64,000 bases of DNA from Bactericera cockerelli (GCA_024516035.1 CM044964.1:22487806-22551805), one strand, 5' to 3'. Shown: positions 53,640-64,000, counted from the stretch's first letter. Numbers and translations: made by a program. The notes: generated by a model not told the origin, from the sequence alone.

Positions 53640-54395
53640 ATCCTTCTCATATACTCCATCAGGACATTATTCTCGCGTCTCTAGCAAGATCCTGCACTTG
53701 AGTTCTTGATTCTCTTCTCCTCCCAGAGGTAACTTACCAGACAGTTTACCGATTCGAATAACCCAGATAGCAATACTCAATTACCGACTCGAAGACAAAC
53801 ACAGGTACTTCTCAATTCTCAAGAATTCTATGATAGCAATATTTAGTCGACCATACGTAGGATTTACTTTTCGATGTTTTTTATTTGATTTCTTTACATT
53901 TATTTTAATTTGCTAATTTAATTTAAGTGTGGCCTGCAGAAAGAGATTTTGCTATTAATTTGTTTTTTTTTTACTAATTTAATTTAAGTGTGCAGTGCAT
54001 TCACTTTTTTGAGAGAGAATTCTACCGAACGACAATGCTGGTTTAAAAATATTTATCAAAATAATTATTACCTAATATTTTTAAATATTTTCTACTAATT
54101 TATAAATCAATCATTAAACTGTTTAGTGTTCATCGCTTGGTTTTCAGATAATTATGTACCTAGTGACGTTAACATACAGTGTTCCTTTGATTATGTTAAA
54201 ATTTCGTCCACCATTTATTATTGAAATAATATTATATCATTTACCTTTGAATATCTGTAAAAAAGATGAAAAGTAACAATATCATTCACTCTTTAAAACA
54301 GAGCCTTAACAATCCGAACATCCTTTTTTCAACATTGACTAAATTATTTGAACTAAGAAAATACAAATAATAATAATACAACAACAACAAAAAAT
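53640..54395. other. AT-rich spacer, no gene seen
   Basis: No recognised repeat or ORF; TAATTTAATTTAAGTGTG occurs twice (about 53912, 53973). Confidence 0.4.
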
Positions 54396-54537
54396 GTGCC
54401 AAAACCAACCAACCTCAACCATGAGGTTGAACAACGTCGATCCTGCTCAAGCGGGATAAGACAGAGTAAAAGATGAACATATGAACAACGTCGATCCTGC
54501 TCAAGCGGGATAAGACAGAGTAAAAGATGAAGAAGAA
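54396..54537 (+). mobile_element. SINE-E tail, duplicated
   Basis: GAACAACGTCGATCCTGCTC + AAGCGGGATAAGACAGAG occurs twice in tandem (about 54427 and 54483); no head. Confidence 0.65.
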
Positions 54538-54825
54538 TAATAGTTCCAAAAACAGTACCTAATAATAATAATAATAATGTAGTAAAATATATTTACTAAC
54601 TGACATCCTTTCAATGTTTGCCAAAGAGACAGTACAATATACCTCTATATCTATTATACTTGATCAAACTGGGTTCATTTCGCCAGTACCACCAGACCAC
54701 CATCTTTAAAATGTAATGTTTTTTTTACATGGGTATTTTCTGCTAATTTTGTGCAGCAAACCCCGAATTTTGTGCTCAAACACCAAGGGCGCTACGCCCA
54801 TTTTAATTTGGTGGTGCTGGGGAAA

Positions 54826-54912
54826 CCACCGACCTCAGTAGCTTGATCGATAAGGTGGCGCACTTGTAACCTGGAGGTCGGTGGTTCACGTCCCGGTTTC
54901 AGCGTAGAGTAC
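54826..54912 (+). mobile_element. SINE-C 5' part
   Basis: ACCGACCTCAGTAGCTTGAT head, GGTTCACGTCCCGGTTTCAG. Confidence 0.65.
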
Positions 54913-55239
54913 CTAAGTAAAACACGTGGCCTACTTATTCTATTTAAATAGATTATTGTGGAAAAGTAAAAGTCCAATTACATGTTCTTAATTAAAAAAA
55001 AAAAAAATCATTCCTAAAATAATCTCATTGACATAACATTTACAATATTAATTCCAGCATAAAAAGCACCTCCAGAGAATTATGATTTAAAAAAGAGCCA
55101 TAAAAAAAATATATTACAAAATGTACATAAGCTCTAGTCAAAGAGAGTCAGTAAAAAGTATTAGATAAGTAATTTTTTATAAGAACATTTAGTCAAAACT
55201 ATTTATTTTTATATCACCTTTACAAATTATCCAATTAAT
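54913..55239. other. Upstream region of takeout gene 3
   Basis: AT-rich, no repeat recognised; expected to hold the promoter. Confidence 0.35.
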
Positions 55240-56406
55240 ATGGCGAACGTATTCTCTTCGGTCCGGCTAATTTGTCTCCTGATAATCCTGTGTATGGATT
55301 GGACCACTAGTCAAGACTTTTCCTCTTTTGGTAAGTAATAATATTATCGCCTTATTTATGCTGCCCGATTAGAACTATTACCTAAGTCTCATTATTCCAG
55401 CAGTAAGCCCAAGATGTATTATGGTAAAAATACCAAATTGGAGGATAACTTGTCATATCCCGGCTGAGTTTCGAAACCGCGACCTCTGGAAACACTGGAT
55501 TCACAGAGTGCCGCCTTTACCACTGAGCTACCGTGAGAGACCTAACCTTACCTAAACGACCTCAGCAGCTTCATCAATAAGTCGGCGGACTTGGAACCTA
55601 GAGGTCGGTGGTTCAAGTCCCAAGTTCAGCAAAGGTTTAGTAAAGGGTTGGGTGGAAGAGATTTCCACAGGCAATAACCCCGCCCTTTAGGTAGGACATT
55701 ATTGTTATTTTCTTTTTTACTTACTTATTTTGTTATTTTTTTTTGTTTTTTCTTTTTTCTTAATTTTATACTGTTACCATTGTACTTTGTCCTCCTAATA
55801 AAGCTTAAAAAAAAGTAAAGCGAGTTTGAGTTATTGTGATGACATCACCAAATTATAAGAGTTGAGGGGATGATAAGTATAAGTAGTGCTTTATTTAGAC
55901 TGTCAGCGCAAGACAGGTAGTCCCATTATGCCAACAGTTTAACAAAGCACCTCTTTATTTATTTGAGTGTAAATACAATGTAAATAAAATAACAATTAGA
56001 GAGAGGGATAGTGCCCACGTTGTGTAATGTAGACCTTATTACCGGGAGTAATAAGGTCTACATTACACAACGTTCTTCTAACATTAGGCACTCAAAAATT
56101 AGTGTCATTTTTAATTATTATTATTATAGAAAGCTTTATTAGGTAGAACAAAAAATAAATACAGTAGAATACAATGAAATATAAAGAAGAACAAAAAGAT
56201 TAAGCAAATATACCAGAAAAAAAAGAGAATGAAGTTAATGTCCTACCTAAAGGGCGGGGTTATTGACTGTGGCAATCTCTTCCACCCAACCTATAATTTC
56301 TTCTCCTCTTCAGGTATTCTCTTCTCGAGCTGTCAAAGGTTCACCCCCCAGTTTGATGACTGCATCAAGGATGCTATCAATAGCGCCCGCCCTTTCTTCA
56401 CCACAG
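55240..56406 (+). CDS. Takeout/JHBP-family protein 3, first two exons only
   Basis: Exon 1 (55240-55330) encodes MANVFSSVRLICLLIILCMD plus WTTSQDFSSF, a clear signal peptide. Exon 2 (56314-56406, 93 bp) encodes GILFSSCQRFTPQFDDCIKD and AINSARPFFTTG. Cys37 and Cys47 are the conserved takeout pair. Intron phases (1 and 1) and the 93-bp exon 2 equal those of takeout gene 2, so it is a real paralogue. No JHBP-like exon 3 is visible in the following 7.6 kb, which is occupied by repeats and a LINE. The gene therefore either continues past the window with a very long intron or has lost its 3' part. Confidence 0.75.
55345..55542 (-). mobile_element. SINE-A
   Basis: Antisense copy in intron 1 of takeout gene 3, starting 15 bp past the donor. 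Confidence 0.7.
55555..55855 (+). mobile_element. SINE-C split by an H retroposon
   Basis: The SINE-C reads to GGTTTAGTAAAG, then H (GGTTGGGTGGAAGAG to CTTAAAAAAA, about 55637-55815), then AGTAAAGCGAGTTTGAG. AGTAAAG on both sides is the likely duplication. Confidence 0.7.
56017..56073. repeat. Perfect hairpin, 26-bp arms and 5-base loop
   Basis: ACGTTGTGTAATGTAGACCT + TATTAC, loop CGGGA, then the exact reverse complement; inside intron 1 of takeout gene 3. Confidence 0.85.
56130..56292 (-). mobile_element. H retroposon
   Basis: Antisense copy ending TCTTCCACCCAACC, 21 bp before the acceptor of exon 2. Confidence 0.7.
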
Positions 56407-56604
56407 GTAAGCACAGAATCAAGTTTAATAAAATAAATGATAATAACAATATCGCCTTATTTAAATATAAAGAACATTTTGAATCCGATATCAAACAGTT
56501 CGGCCGAGGTGTGAAGAACGCCTTATACAAAGAAAGATATTCAAACTACGGGTAACTCTATGTAAACAAACCTACCTTTGGAAATGATGAGGGTTTTTCT
56601 CTTT

Positions 56605-56935
56605 TCTTTATAATATTAATAATAATAATATCGCCTTATTTATACTGCCCCATTAGGATTATTAAAGTGCCATTATTCCAGCAGTAAGCCTAAGACGTAT
56701 TATTACGTTGTAAAAATCCCAAATGGGAGGATAACTTCCCATGTCCCGGCTGGGTTTCGAACCCGCGACCTCAGGATTCACAGAGTGCCGCCCTTACGAC
56801 TGAGCTACCGGGACAGAGAATAACTCTTGGAAGAAATGAAAACTCTCAGGGCGGAATTAATAGACGTTTTTGTAATACCTCTGTGGCGCTTTACCACTGA
56901 GCTACCGGGACAAACGATAAATAAAACAATCTTCT
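56605..56935 (-). mobile_element. SINE-A followed by a SINE-A / MITE-N junction
   Basis: A full antisense SINE-A ends near 56817. Then GGGCGGAATTAATAGACGTT (MITE-N start) runs to CTCTGTGGCGCTT and switches at once to SINE-A head sequence ACCACTGAGCTACCGGGACA. Confidence 0.65.
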
Positions 56936-56989
56936 AGTTACTGAAGTTAGGCAACCTCAAGCCGTGTTCGGTCCAGTTTATCTTAAATT

Positions 56990-57125
56990 TATATTCAATA
57001 CTGCAGCTTGACCGATAATGCGGCGAACGTGTAACCTGGGGGTCGCTGGTTCAAATCCCAGTTTCAGCGTGAATTTAGTAAAGCTAGTTTGAGTAGTTGT
57101 GATATCACGAAAGTGCTTACCTTCG
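56990..57125 (+). mobile_element. SINE-C
   Basis: GCAGCTTGACCGATAATGCG head, GGTTCAAATCCCAGTTTCAG, end ATCACGAAAGTGCTTACC. Confidence 0.7.
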
Positions 57126-57654
57126 ATACTTCACAATGCTTCCGATTTCTAATATTGAAAATTTCTCGGAACTCTCGGAAGTATAATAATGCCTAGAAAA
57201 AAATAAAGAAATATGGAAAACAATTAACAGGTGATTATACAAAGTAATTACCACTGAGGAAGTGAAAGCGATAGTGATTTAATACAAAGTATGAATCATT
57301 AATATAATTGTAGTTCATAATAAGAATTTCATAACTCACCTCTTAGTTGGATATGGTCAACATTGTCTCAGAACTCGTTAATATCGATTTTAATTAAGGA
57401 TTCTTCCTTTAGTTTGTAAATTCCAGGAATTAAAATAATAAGTGTCCTAGGATATAATTTCTTTATTATTATTATTATTTCGTTATTATAAATAATAATA
57501 ATAAATAAATTATTTCGTTATTACTATTATTATTACTCTCACACACACAGACGGACGCACGGACAAAGGCTGAAACAACTTTTTTGGTATTATCATAAAT
57601 TTGTGTTAGTCACTTTCGAGATATCACAACTACTCAAACTCGCTTTATGAAAGA

Positions 57655-57978
57655 TTTGAAAAATCCCGTCTAATCGCACATTTAAACTATAAGACTAAGC
57701 TACCTACCAAATTTGAACTTTCTCGGATTTATCAATGCGGAGAAATAGCGGTGAAAGTAAAAAGTCCTTTTTCGCTAATGAAAGGTGTTGTAGTGGAAAT
57801 TTCGAAAAATCCCGTCTTATTGCACATCTAGACTGTAAGACAAAGCTACCCACCAAATTTCAGCTTCCTAGGACTTACCAATTAGGAGAAACAGTGATGA
57901 ATCAGTGAGTCAGTCAGTCAGTCAGTCAATCAGTCAGTCAGTCAGTCAGTGAGTGAAACTCTCTTTTATAAGTATAGA
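57655..57978 (-). mobile_element. Helitron with internal duplication, 3' end missing
   Basis: On the - strand it starts TCTATACTTATAAAAGAG at 57978 after A. It contains two copies of the GAAAAATCCCGTCT...AAGCTACC block found in 5087-5328. No CTAG hairpin end is found. Confidence 0.6.
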
Positions 57979-58379
57979 TACGCTGAAACCTTAACTTGAA
58001 CCACCGACCTCCAGGTTAGATGTCTCATCGATTAGCTGAGTTCGGTTTTCCAAGCGTAATATAGAAAAAAAAAATCGAAGACTACCAATCTCCAATATTA
58101 TAATAATAATAATAAATTTTGCAAAACATATCAACAACGCAAAACATATCAACAATAACAAACATAAATAAATAGTCCCTACATTCTCTCATAACTTAAT
58201 TTCAGAATACAAGACCCTAGGCTTAGAATAGACAGAACTCAATTTTTTCCATCCCTAATAAATGCAAGAATATTCTCAAATCCTCTGTGATATCATTCAT
58301 GAAAAAAATAACGATATGCCCCAACAAAATCCCGGATGGGTTATGAACCGCGACCTCTGGATTAACAGACCGACGGGAC

Positions 58380-58505
58380 GGATTGGTTAATGGGTGAGGT
58401 TAATGTGGGTAGCAGGTTTGTGAGTTTCCTGTGAATGGAGGGTGAACCCCCCGTTGTGTATGACTATGCAGTTGAAAAACGACGTTAAACCCAAATAAAA
58501 CACAA
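58380..58505 (+). mobile_element. SINE-5S tail fragment
   Basis: GGGTGAGGTTAATGTGGGTA, GAATGGAGGGTGAACCCCCC and GAAAAACGACGTTAAACCC; head absent. Confidence 0.65.
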
Positions 58506-59394
58506 CTCTACTAGTGTAAGTTTGGCTTTAATCTCAAGTTGGCCCAGTGTGGCTCGAATTCGCTAAACTTAAGTGTGTCTTAAGTTGTTCTTGTAACCAG
58601 TTTTAAACCATGGCACGAGGCACGCTTGGAATAATTAAAAAAATACATTAAAAATATATAAAAAATAAAGCTCATGTCAAAGTACTCAATCCAGGGCTTT
58701 TGGGCCAGACGAATTTCGACACTTTTGATTATGGCATTTGCAAATTCCAGTATCGAACCAGTTTTATTTCAATATAGGTAGATACCAGACGTCATTTTAA
58801 GTCTGATGTTTGCGACACTGCAACAGGTTTTATTTATCTTTTAATCTTCACTGATAAATATACAGGATGAACAAAAAGAACGTTCCCAACCATTGGGCAG
58901 TAGGTGCCTAGTTGGGTGTGGTCGTTTTTAATCGTTTTACACAAGGTCGAGACTCAATAAAATAGATAAGCACATACATGCATAATATGTGTTATTGTTC
59001 TTTTTCTTCAAATATTTACTCAAGTCAAAATCAAAATAGTTCCTAAGTTAAAATCAAAATAAGTAGTTCCTTAAGTTAATAGTTTCTTAAGTCAAAATCA
59101 AAATATTTCCTTAAGTCAATTAATTCCTGAAGTGGAAATCTTCAAAAAAAATTATCACTACTAATTGAACATACCTATAGATTCTATATAGAATCTTTAG
59201 ATATAAAGATCACGCGCCTTATTTATTAAGTCCAAACCGTCAAACTGACTACAAAATTTATCCTCTGACTTAGCACAAAAACAGAGCGAGATCAGAAAAA
59301 AATTGTCCTTGAAAATGATAATTTAATAAATTTGTAACTAGGGGTACCATCTTTTATACTTCCGAGAAATTTCTAATATTAGAAATCGGAAGTA
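58506..59394. other. No gene seen
   Basis: Contains a lone TACAGGATGAACAAAAAGAA end (58860), AAGTCAAAATCAAAATA repeats (59030-59110) and a palindromic cap at 59360-59392. Confidence 0.4.
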
Positions 59395-61136
59395 CAGGTA
59401 TCGCATTGTAGGATGGCGTATGAACTCGAGCTGCGCAGTAAACGATTTTATGAAAATTCGGCTCGAGTTTAAAATAGGAATAGTGTGCTAAGAAGTACTT
59501 CGGTGTTTTAGAGAACCAGTTCTTCATCAACTCTTATAACCATCATAATAATACTATCATCATACTGACGATTTTGTAATTATTTTTCATTTCATTATTT
59601 ATTCAAATGTCGTGCTTTTTAATTTTCAACGGCTATTATACAGGGTGTATGAAAAAAAAGGAGCCAGTCAAAATATCTCGTCTATGGAAGCAATTTTCAA
59701 AAAACCCTGAAACACATGTCTCATTATATAGAGGGGGCAATTTTTTCAGGGGGTTTAATTTTTCATACTCTCAACAGGGGCGGCCCCAAGGGGGTCAACT
59801 TTGGAATCTTAAATGAAACCACCCTATTTGTAATACATTTCTGAAAAGTAGTTGACATTAAAAGTATTTTAAGACTAGTTTGAGATTTTTAATCAAAACA
59901 GGGCCGGAGATATCGTACATTTCATTTCTCAGGTTTTAGTTATTTTTTATAAGTAATTTATGGTATTTTTGTAAAAATTGTTGAACACATGTCTTTCTAT
60001 TGGAAATAATTAAATTTTCATGCCTTTTTTATATCATTCGCTTTACCAGGGAAGATTTTAAGTGGTCAACTTTTTTTTTATAATGTAAAAAGCATCCTTT
60101 TTCGAGTAAATTTTGTGAGAAATAAATGCAATGATCCATGTTGTTCAATTTAAAATAAAACAAGGCCCGATTTATTTCAAATGAATGTGAAAAAATCTAA
60201 AACTCGCGTGCAGTACTAGTCACCGGCCCCGTTTTCAATTGTATCTTAAATTTAGATTAAACAACAACACTCAGTGCATTTATTTAGCTTAGACTATACT
60301 AAAAAAAGAATAGTTTTTACACAATGTAAAAAAAGATGACCCCTTGATATCTCCCCTGGTAAAGCGAATGATATAAAAAAGGCATGAAAATTTAATTATT
60401 TCAAATAGAAAGACATGTGTTCAACAATTTTTTACAAAAATACCATAAAATACTTATAAAAAATAACTGAAAACTGTGAAATGAAATGTACAATATCTCC
60501 GGCCCTGTTTTGATTAAAAATTTCAAACTAGTCTTAAAATACTTTTAATGTCAACTACTTTTCAGAAATGTATTACAAATAGGGTAGTTCCATTTAAGAT
60601 TCCAAAGTTGAACCCCCTGGGGCCGCCCCTGTTAAGAGTATGAAAAATTAAACCCCCAGAAAAAGTTGCCCCCTCTATATAATGAGACATGTGTTTCAGG
60701 GTTTTTTGAAAATTGCTTCCATAGACCAGATATTTTGACTGGCTCCTTTTTTTTCATACACCCTGTATGTAATTATATTCTAATAATCTAATTCTTTAAT
60801 AATTTTTAATATAATAATATAATTTTTGAACCCTAAAAAACAAAGTTTATCTACCTTATTTAAATTGCATCATACTATAATCGTTTTAATATTGTTATGA
60901 TTTCATAATAAAGATACCAAAGGTTAGACGTTACCTAACACAATTATCTTGTCATGTTTTTGAAGAGTCTAGTTCTTATTGACCCCTTGTTCGAGACAGA
61001 GAAATTCCCAAATTAGATTATTATATAACCTCATATTTGATCTACAAACCTAAAAGCCGCCGCATTTTCCCCTCATTTTTAACTTAATTCGGCGCGAGAG
61101 GAGAGGTTCATACGCCATGCTACCCTGCGATACCTG
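59395..61136. mobile_element. 1.74-kb TA-flanked TIR element
   Basis: Lies between TA (59393-59394) and TA (61137-61138). Ends CAGGTATCGCAkkGTAG.AT + GGCGTATGAAC are inverted over about 40 bp. It is inserted into the palindromic-cap repeat, which resumes as TTGTGTTTCTTTTTGT after 61138. Its interior is mostly the foldback at 59641-60765. Confidence 0.7.
59641..60765. mobile_element. 1.1-kb foldback element with arms of about 450 bp
   Basis: Lies between TA dinucleotides (59639-59640, 60766-60767). Ends CAGGGTGTATGAAAAAA inverted. The arms (to about 60100 and from about 60310) are near-identical inverted copies, around a loop of about 210 bp. A related fragment stands at 28975-29095 (TTTTAATGTCAACTACTTTT). 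Confidence 0.85.
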
Positions 61137-61138
61137 TA

Positions 61139-61697
61139 TTGTGTTTCTTTTTGTAAAAAAAAAAAAATTGTTCCGTTTTTTTTTAATTTATCAGAACAAC
61201 AAAACAATTATAATAAGCAAGGCAATTCATATTAAAATCACAGGTATTGTTGACCATCACTATTGTTGACCATCAATGCACACTGACCTCATAATTGTCT
61301 GTTCTTTTCCCGTATTTCTTTTTTTGTGTTTTTCTATGTATCGTAATCATCAACTTACTTGTGTTTTTTTTCTGTGATAAAAGATTTTTTTTTTACTCTC
61401 TTCTGTGATAACGCAACTCCATGTGTACCTTAATGTTAATTGTCTATTAATTTTTTAAAAAATAATTCTTTTTAAATCGCGTAATTAATATTTGAACTTT
61501 TTTCCTTGTTTCCAACAACCTGACATAGTGATAATAATAACCACTGTACCACTATACTACTTTTACTGCTTCTGACATTTTTCCATTCATGATAATGGTA
61601 CCTGTGTGATGTGTGACTTCTATTTTTACCCATCATATTCGGCTCTTATCAGTCAAGCTTACAATTTCTCTCGATAAATATATTCTACCTACAAACA
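61139..61697 (+). other. 5' flank of the CR1/L2-like LINE
   Basis: T-rich, no ORF; the GC content rises just before the ATG at 61698. The LINE's 5' end cannot be placed from this single copy. Confidence 0.4.
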
Positions 61698-63041
61698 ATG
61701 TATAAAGTAAACCAACTCTCTGGATCTCATAGGAAATCTAGTAATGGAAGTACCTACATGGACACTCGTAGTGCTTCTCGCAGGTTTTCTTCCCAAACTC
61801 ATTGTGATACAGCCGCCTCTCGAATCAAACCTAAATCTACTCCCTCACAGAGTAGACTAAGCGGCGTGCCCAATGCTTCATCTCAGAAGAAGTCACCGGT
61901 GTCGAACCTACAAACGCCACAGTGTGAGAATAACTCTTCAGTATTTCTCCTGGACAAAATTAAGCAGTTAGAGGAGAGTAATGTTAAACTAGTCAAGATG
62001 ATTGAAAAGCTCTCAAGTACTCTGGAGCTACTCAAGGCGGAAGCATGTCCACGCTGCTGTCACTCTCAGGTTCCTGTCAAGTCTGCCCCTGTCCATGCTG
62101 CCCCCGCCCCTACTAGCTTGGTGTTCAAACGGATCATCCTCATCTCCGATAGCATGGGCCGAGACCTGCCATTTCACCTAAGAAGTCTTTTGAAAGAAAA
62201 CTCTCACACCCGGGTTTTTTCTCATATTAAGCCGGGAGGTACCTTTTCTGAGGTTGTGGGTTCGATTCCCCAACTTTTTCCAGACCTGGGAATGGATGAC
62301 GCTGTGTTTGTTTTGGGGGGTAGCAATGACATCGATGAGCAGCTCTCTCCTTGCTCGTCTAAACGTCTTCTTGTTCAGCCGCTGGCTCATATATCTAATA
62401 AGACTAATGTAATTCTCAGTACAGTACCTTTTCGATATGACAAATCAGGTCATTTGTCTGCTAATATCTATGATACAAATTGCGGTCTTATTTTTCAAGC
62501 AAATAAAAATAATATTCTTAGTTTTGACTGCAACAAATTTTTATTCAGACAACATTTTACACGTCAAGGGCTACATCTAAATCGAAGCGGCAAGAAAGCT
62601 CTCGCACAACACATTGTCTCCTTTCTTTCCAATTTTGAATCTCCTAACCTAGTACCCTTGCCAACAACTTCCTCACGCGAATCTTCTTCTTTTTCAGACT
62701 CCACTGCAGATGTTCTTGATGTTTCCAGTCTAAACGATGATCTCTTATCTTTATCTTCCTTTAACACATCTAATACATTTAATATTCATAAGAATAATGT
62801 TTCAAGTACACTTCAGAACCAGTCTGGTAGTGAAGGGCAATCCACCGCCAGAGAGAGTAAAATATCATCCCCGCTTCAAAAACACTCTTCTCGTTCCCAA
62901 AGTGCACGCCAAATATCTTCTCCCACTCCCCCCCTTCAGCAAAAAGGTCTTGAAATCTCCATCATCGAACCATCGGTTCGGATAACAAGGTCTAAGTCTA
63001 AATCAAATTTTATGGCACAGAAAACAAAACCAGACACTTGA
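61698..63041 (+). CDS. LINE ORF1 protein with coiled coil and SGNH-esterase-like domain (447 aa)
   Basis: Intact single ORF. Residues 1-75 are basic and Ser-rich. Residues about 80-115 (FLLDKIKQLEESNVKLVKMI) form a coiled coil ending in a CPRCCH motif. Residues about 145-310 resemble SGNH/GDSL hydrolases: ILISDSMGRDL (Ser block), FVLGGSNDID (G-x-ND block) and GLHLNRSGKKALAQHI (His block). The tail is Ser-rich and ends KSNFMAQKTKPDT. Esterase-type ORF1 proteins are known from CR1/L2-like LINEs, where they accompany an endonuclease-RT ORF2, as here. Whether the esterase is active is unknown. Confidence 0.8.
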   Translation: MYKVNQLSGSHRKSSNGSTYMDTRSASRRFSSQTHCDTAASRIKPKSTPSQSRLSGVPNASSQKKSPVSNLQTPQCENNSSVFLLDKIKQLEESNVKLVKMIEKLSSTLELLKAEACPRCCHSQVPVKSAPVHAAPAPTSLVFKRIILISDSMGRDLPFHLRSLLKENSHTRVFSHIKPGGTFSEVVGSIPQLFPDLGMDDAVFVLGGSNDIDEQLSPCSSKRLLVQPLAHISNKTNVILSTVPFRYDKSGHLSANIYDTNCGLIFQANKNNILSFDCNKFLFRQHFTRQGLHLNRSGKKALAQHIVSFLSNFESPNLVPLPTTSSRESSSFSDSTADVLDVSSLNDDLLSLSSFNTSNTFNIHKNNVSSTLQNQSGSEGQSTARESKISSPLQKHSSRSQSARQISSPTPPLQQKGLEISIIEPSVRITRSKSKSNFMAQKTKPDT

Positions 63042-64000
63042 TAACTCTAGTAGACCCACAAATTTTTCAACCAACACCTTCTCCTGCACCGCCTGTTAAT
63101 TCTGATTCTTTCAACCCACGTCCTTCTTCTTCTTCTACAGTTTTTTCAACCTGTCACGCTGGTGTTTCTTCTTCCACTTTTTTTTCCTCGGCCCTGCCAT
63201 CCACTAAATCTCCTGATGATCTGTTAATCTTTTACCAGAATGTTCGTGGATTGCGAACGAAGCTGAAACAGTTGAGGACTGGTATTCACCTCGATGGTTA
63301 CAATATTTTCGCATTTTCTGAGTCCAACCTCACTTCTTCTCATTTTACTTCAGAGCTTGGTTTTGACCATTTTACTGTCTACCGCTGTGATAGGAATTCT
63401 AATTCAAGTAAAAAGAAGTCCGGCGGAGGAGTTTTGCTAGCAATTTCTAATTCAATCCTCTCTAACCAAATTGTAGGCTCCATTAAACAAATCGAACTAC
63501 TTTTCGTGCGTATATCTCTTGGCAGGTTGAAAGTTGTTATTAGTCTGGTTTACATTCCTCCTTCTTCTCCACTTGATATCTACACTTGTTATTGGAATGA
63601 AGTCTCCCGTGTTCGATCTTTGTATCCTCAGGATGAATTTGTTCTTCTTGGGGATTTCAATCTCCCTGATATATCTTGGTCCCCTACTTCTATTCCGTCT
63701 TTCAGTACTCTACAAAGCAACCTTACCATCGAACAATTTTCTTTCCATGATTTTCACCAGCGCAACTTTATAACTAACCCACAAAACAGAATTCTAGACC
63801 TGGTTTTCGCTTCGGTTTTACCTGAGCATTGCATAGTTTCTCGCATTGAACCTTTTCTTCCCCTCGACTCCTTTCACCCTTGTCTTTCTATAAGTCTTAG
63901 ACTACCGGTTACTACTGAAGTTCTAAGGGACGATTTCCATCTTTTTAAATTCAACAAAGGTGACTACTCTCTTATCAATAATATATTCTCAAATTTCGAC
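63041..64000 (+). CDS. LINE ORF2, N-terminal endonuclease part, cut by the window edge
   Basis: A different frame, open across ORF1's stop and on to the edge, with no in-frame ATG near its beginning. A Ser/Pro-rich linker leads to LLIFYQNVRGLRTKLKQL (63221), AFSESNLTS, KKSGGGVLLAIS, VISLVYIPPSSP, FVLLGDFNLPDISW, and RILDLVFASVL. These are the APE-type endonuclease blocks (N, E, GDFN, D-V) of Jockey/CR1-group LINEs. The final catalytic SDH equivalent reads DSFHPCLSI. The reverse transcriptase would lie beyond the window. No stop or frameshift is seen, so the copy may be young. Confidence 0.8.
   Translation, partial: MTLVDPQIFQPTPSPAPPVNSDSFNPRPSSSSTVFSTCHAGVSSSTFFSSALPSTKSPDDLLIFYQNVRGLRTKLKQLRTGIHLDGYNIFAFSESNLTSSHFTSELGFDHFTVYRCDRNSNSSKKKSGGGVLLAISNSILSNQIVGSIKQIELLFVRISLGRLKVVISLVYIPPSSPLDIYTCYWNEVSRVRSLYPQDEFVLLGDFNLPDISWSPTSIPSFSTLQSNLTIEQFSFHDFHQRNFITNPQNRILDLVFASVLPEHCIVSRIEPFLPLDSFHPCLSISLRLPVTTEVLRDDFHLFKFNKGDYSLINNIFSNFD

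Noticed and set aside
56412..56553. KEHFESDIKQFGRGVKNALYKERYSNYG as a further takeout exon
   Set aside because: It does not match the family's third exon and continues past the exon 2 donor without an acceptor.

Overview
The window is intron-rich, AT-rich nuclear DNA of an arthropod. An insect, perhaps a hemipteran, is my best guess, from takeout/JHBP-type secreted lipid carriers, a clan-4 cytochrome P450, GT-AG introns, and very dense SINEs, MITEs, Helitrons and LINEs. The species cannot be named from sequence alone.

Host genes. (1) A complete five-exon takeout-like gene, + strand, 947-6890. (2) A complete six-exon takeout-like paralogue, + strand, 13915-22250. (3) A clan-4 (CYP4-like) P450 in seven exons, + strand, 31164-40254, with two single-base frameshifts in the last exon, one in the heme-cysteine codon. 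(4) A two-exon gene of unknown function on the - strand, 44612-42290. (5) The first two exons of a third takeout-like gene, + strand, 55240-56406, with no further exons visible before the window ends. The takeout genes form a loose tandem family with a shared N-terminal two-cysteine layout and shared intron phases. Gene 1 differs: it lacks two introns found in gene 2 and has one private intron that coincides exactly with a retroposon-like insertion and its 16-bp target duplication.

Mobile DNA fills almost everything else. Labels used below: SINE-A, -B, -C, -D, -E, -F and -K have tRNA-like heads (A ends in ATT repeats; E ends near an AAGCGGGATAAGACAGAG motif); SINE-5S has a 5S rRNA-derived head; SINE-G has a non-tRNA head and a tail of 38-bp units; H and L are short A-tailed retroposons that end in AATAAA-type tails. 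SINE-5S and SINE-E share the same central domain. DNA elements include a TTAA-flanked piggyBac-like MITE, hAT elements, several CAGGGTG-ended TA-flanked elements (two of them foldbacks), Helitrons with a 3' hairpin and CTAG end, and a 2.7-kb inverted-repeat element. Two LINEs are present: an endonuclease/RT element on the - strand (26553-23498) broken by one frameshift, and the 5' half of a CR1/L2-like element on the + strand (61698 to the edge) whose ORF1 carries an SGNH esterase-like domain.

Region by region: 1-7 kb gene 1 with SINEs in its introns; 7-14 kb repeats; 14-22 kb gene 2; 22-30 kb LINE and inverted-repeat element; 30-41 kb P450; 41-45 kb MITE and the - strand gene; 45-55 kb SINE and satellite territory; 55-56 kb start of the third takeout gene; 57-61 kb nested TA elements; 61.7 kb onward a LINE. 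Takeout proteins and clan-4 P450s are both often linked to small hydrophobic signals, but the window gives no direct evidence that these genes act together.
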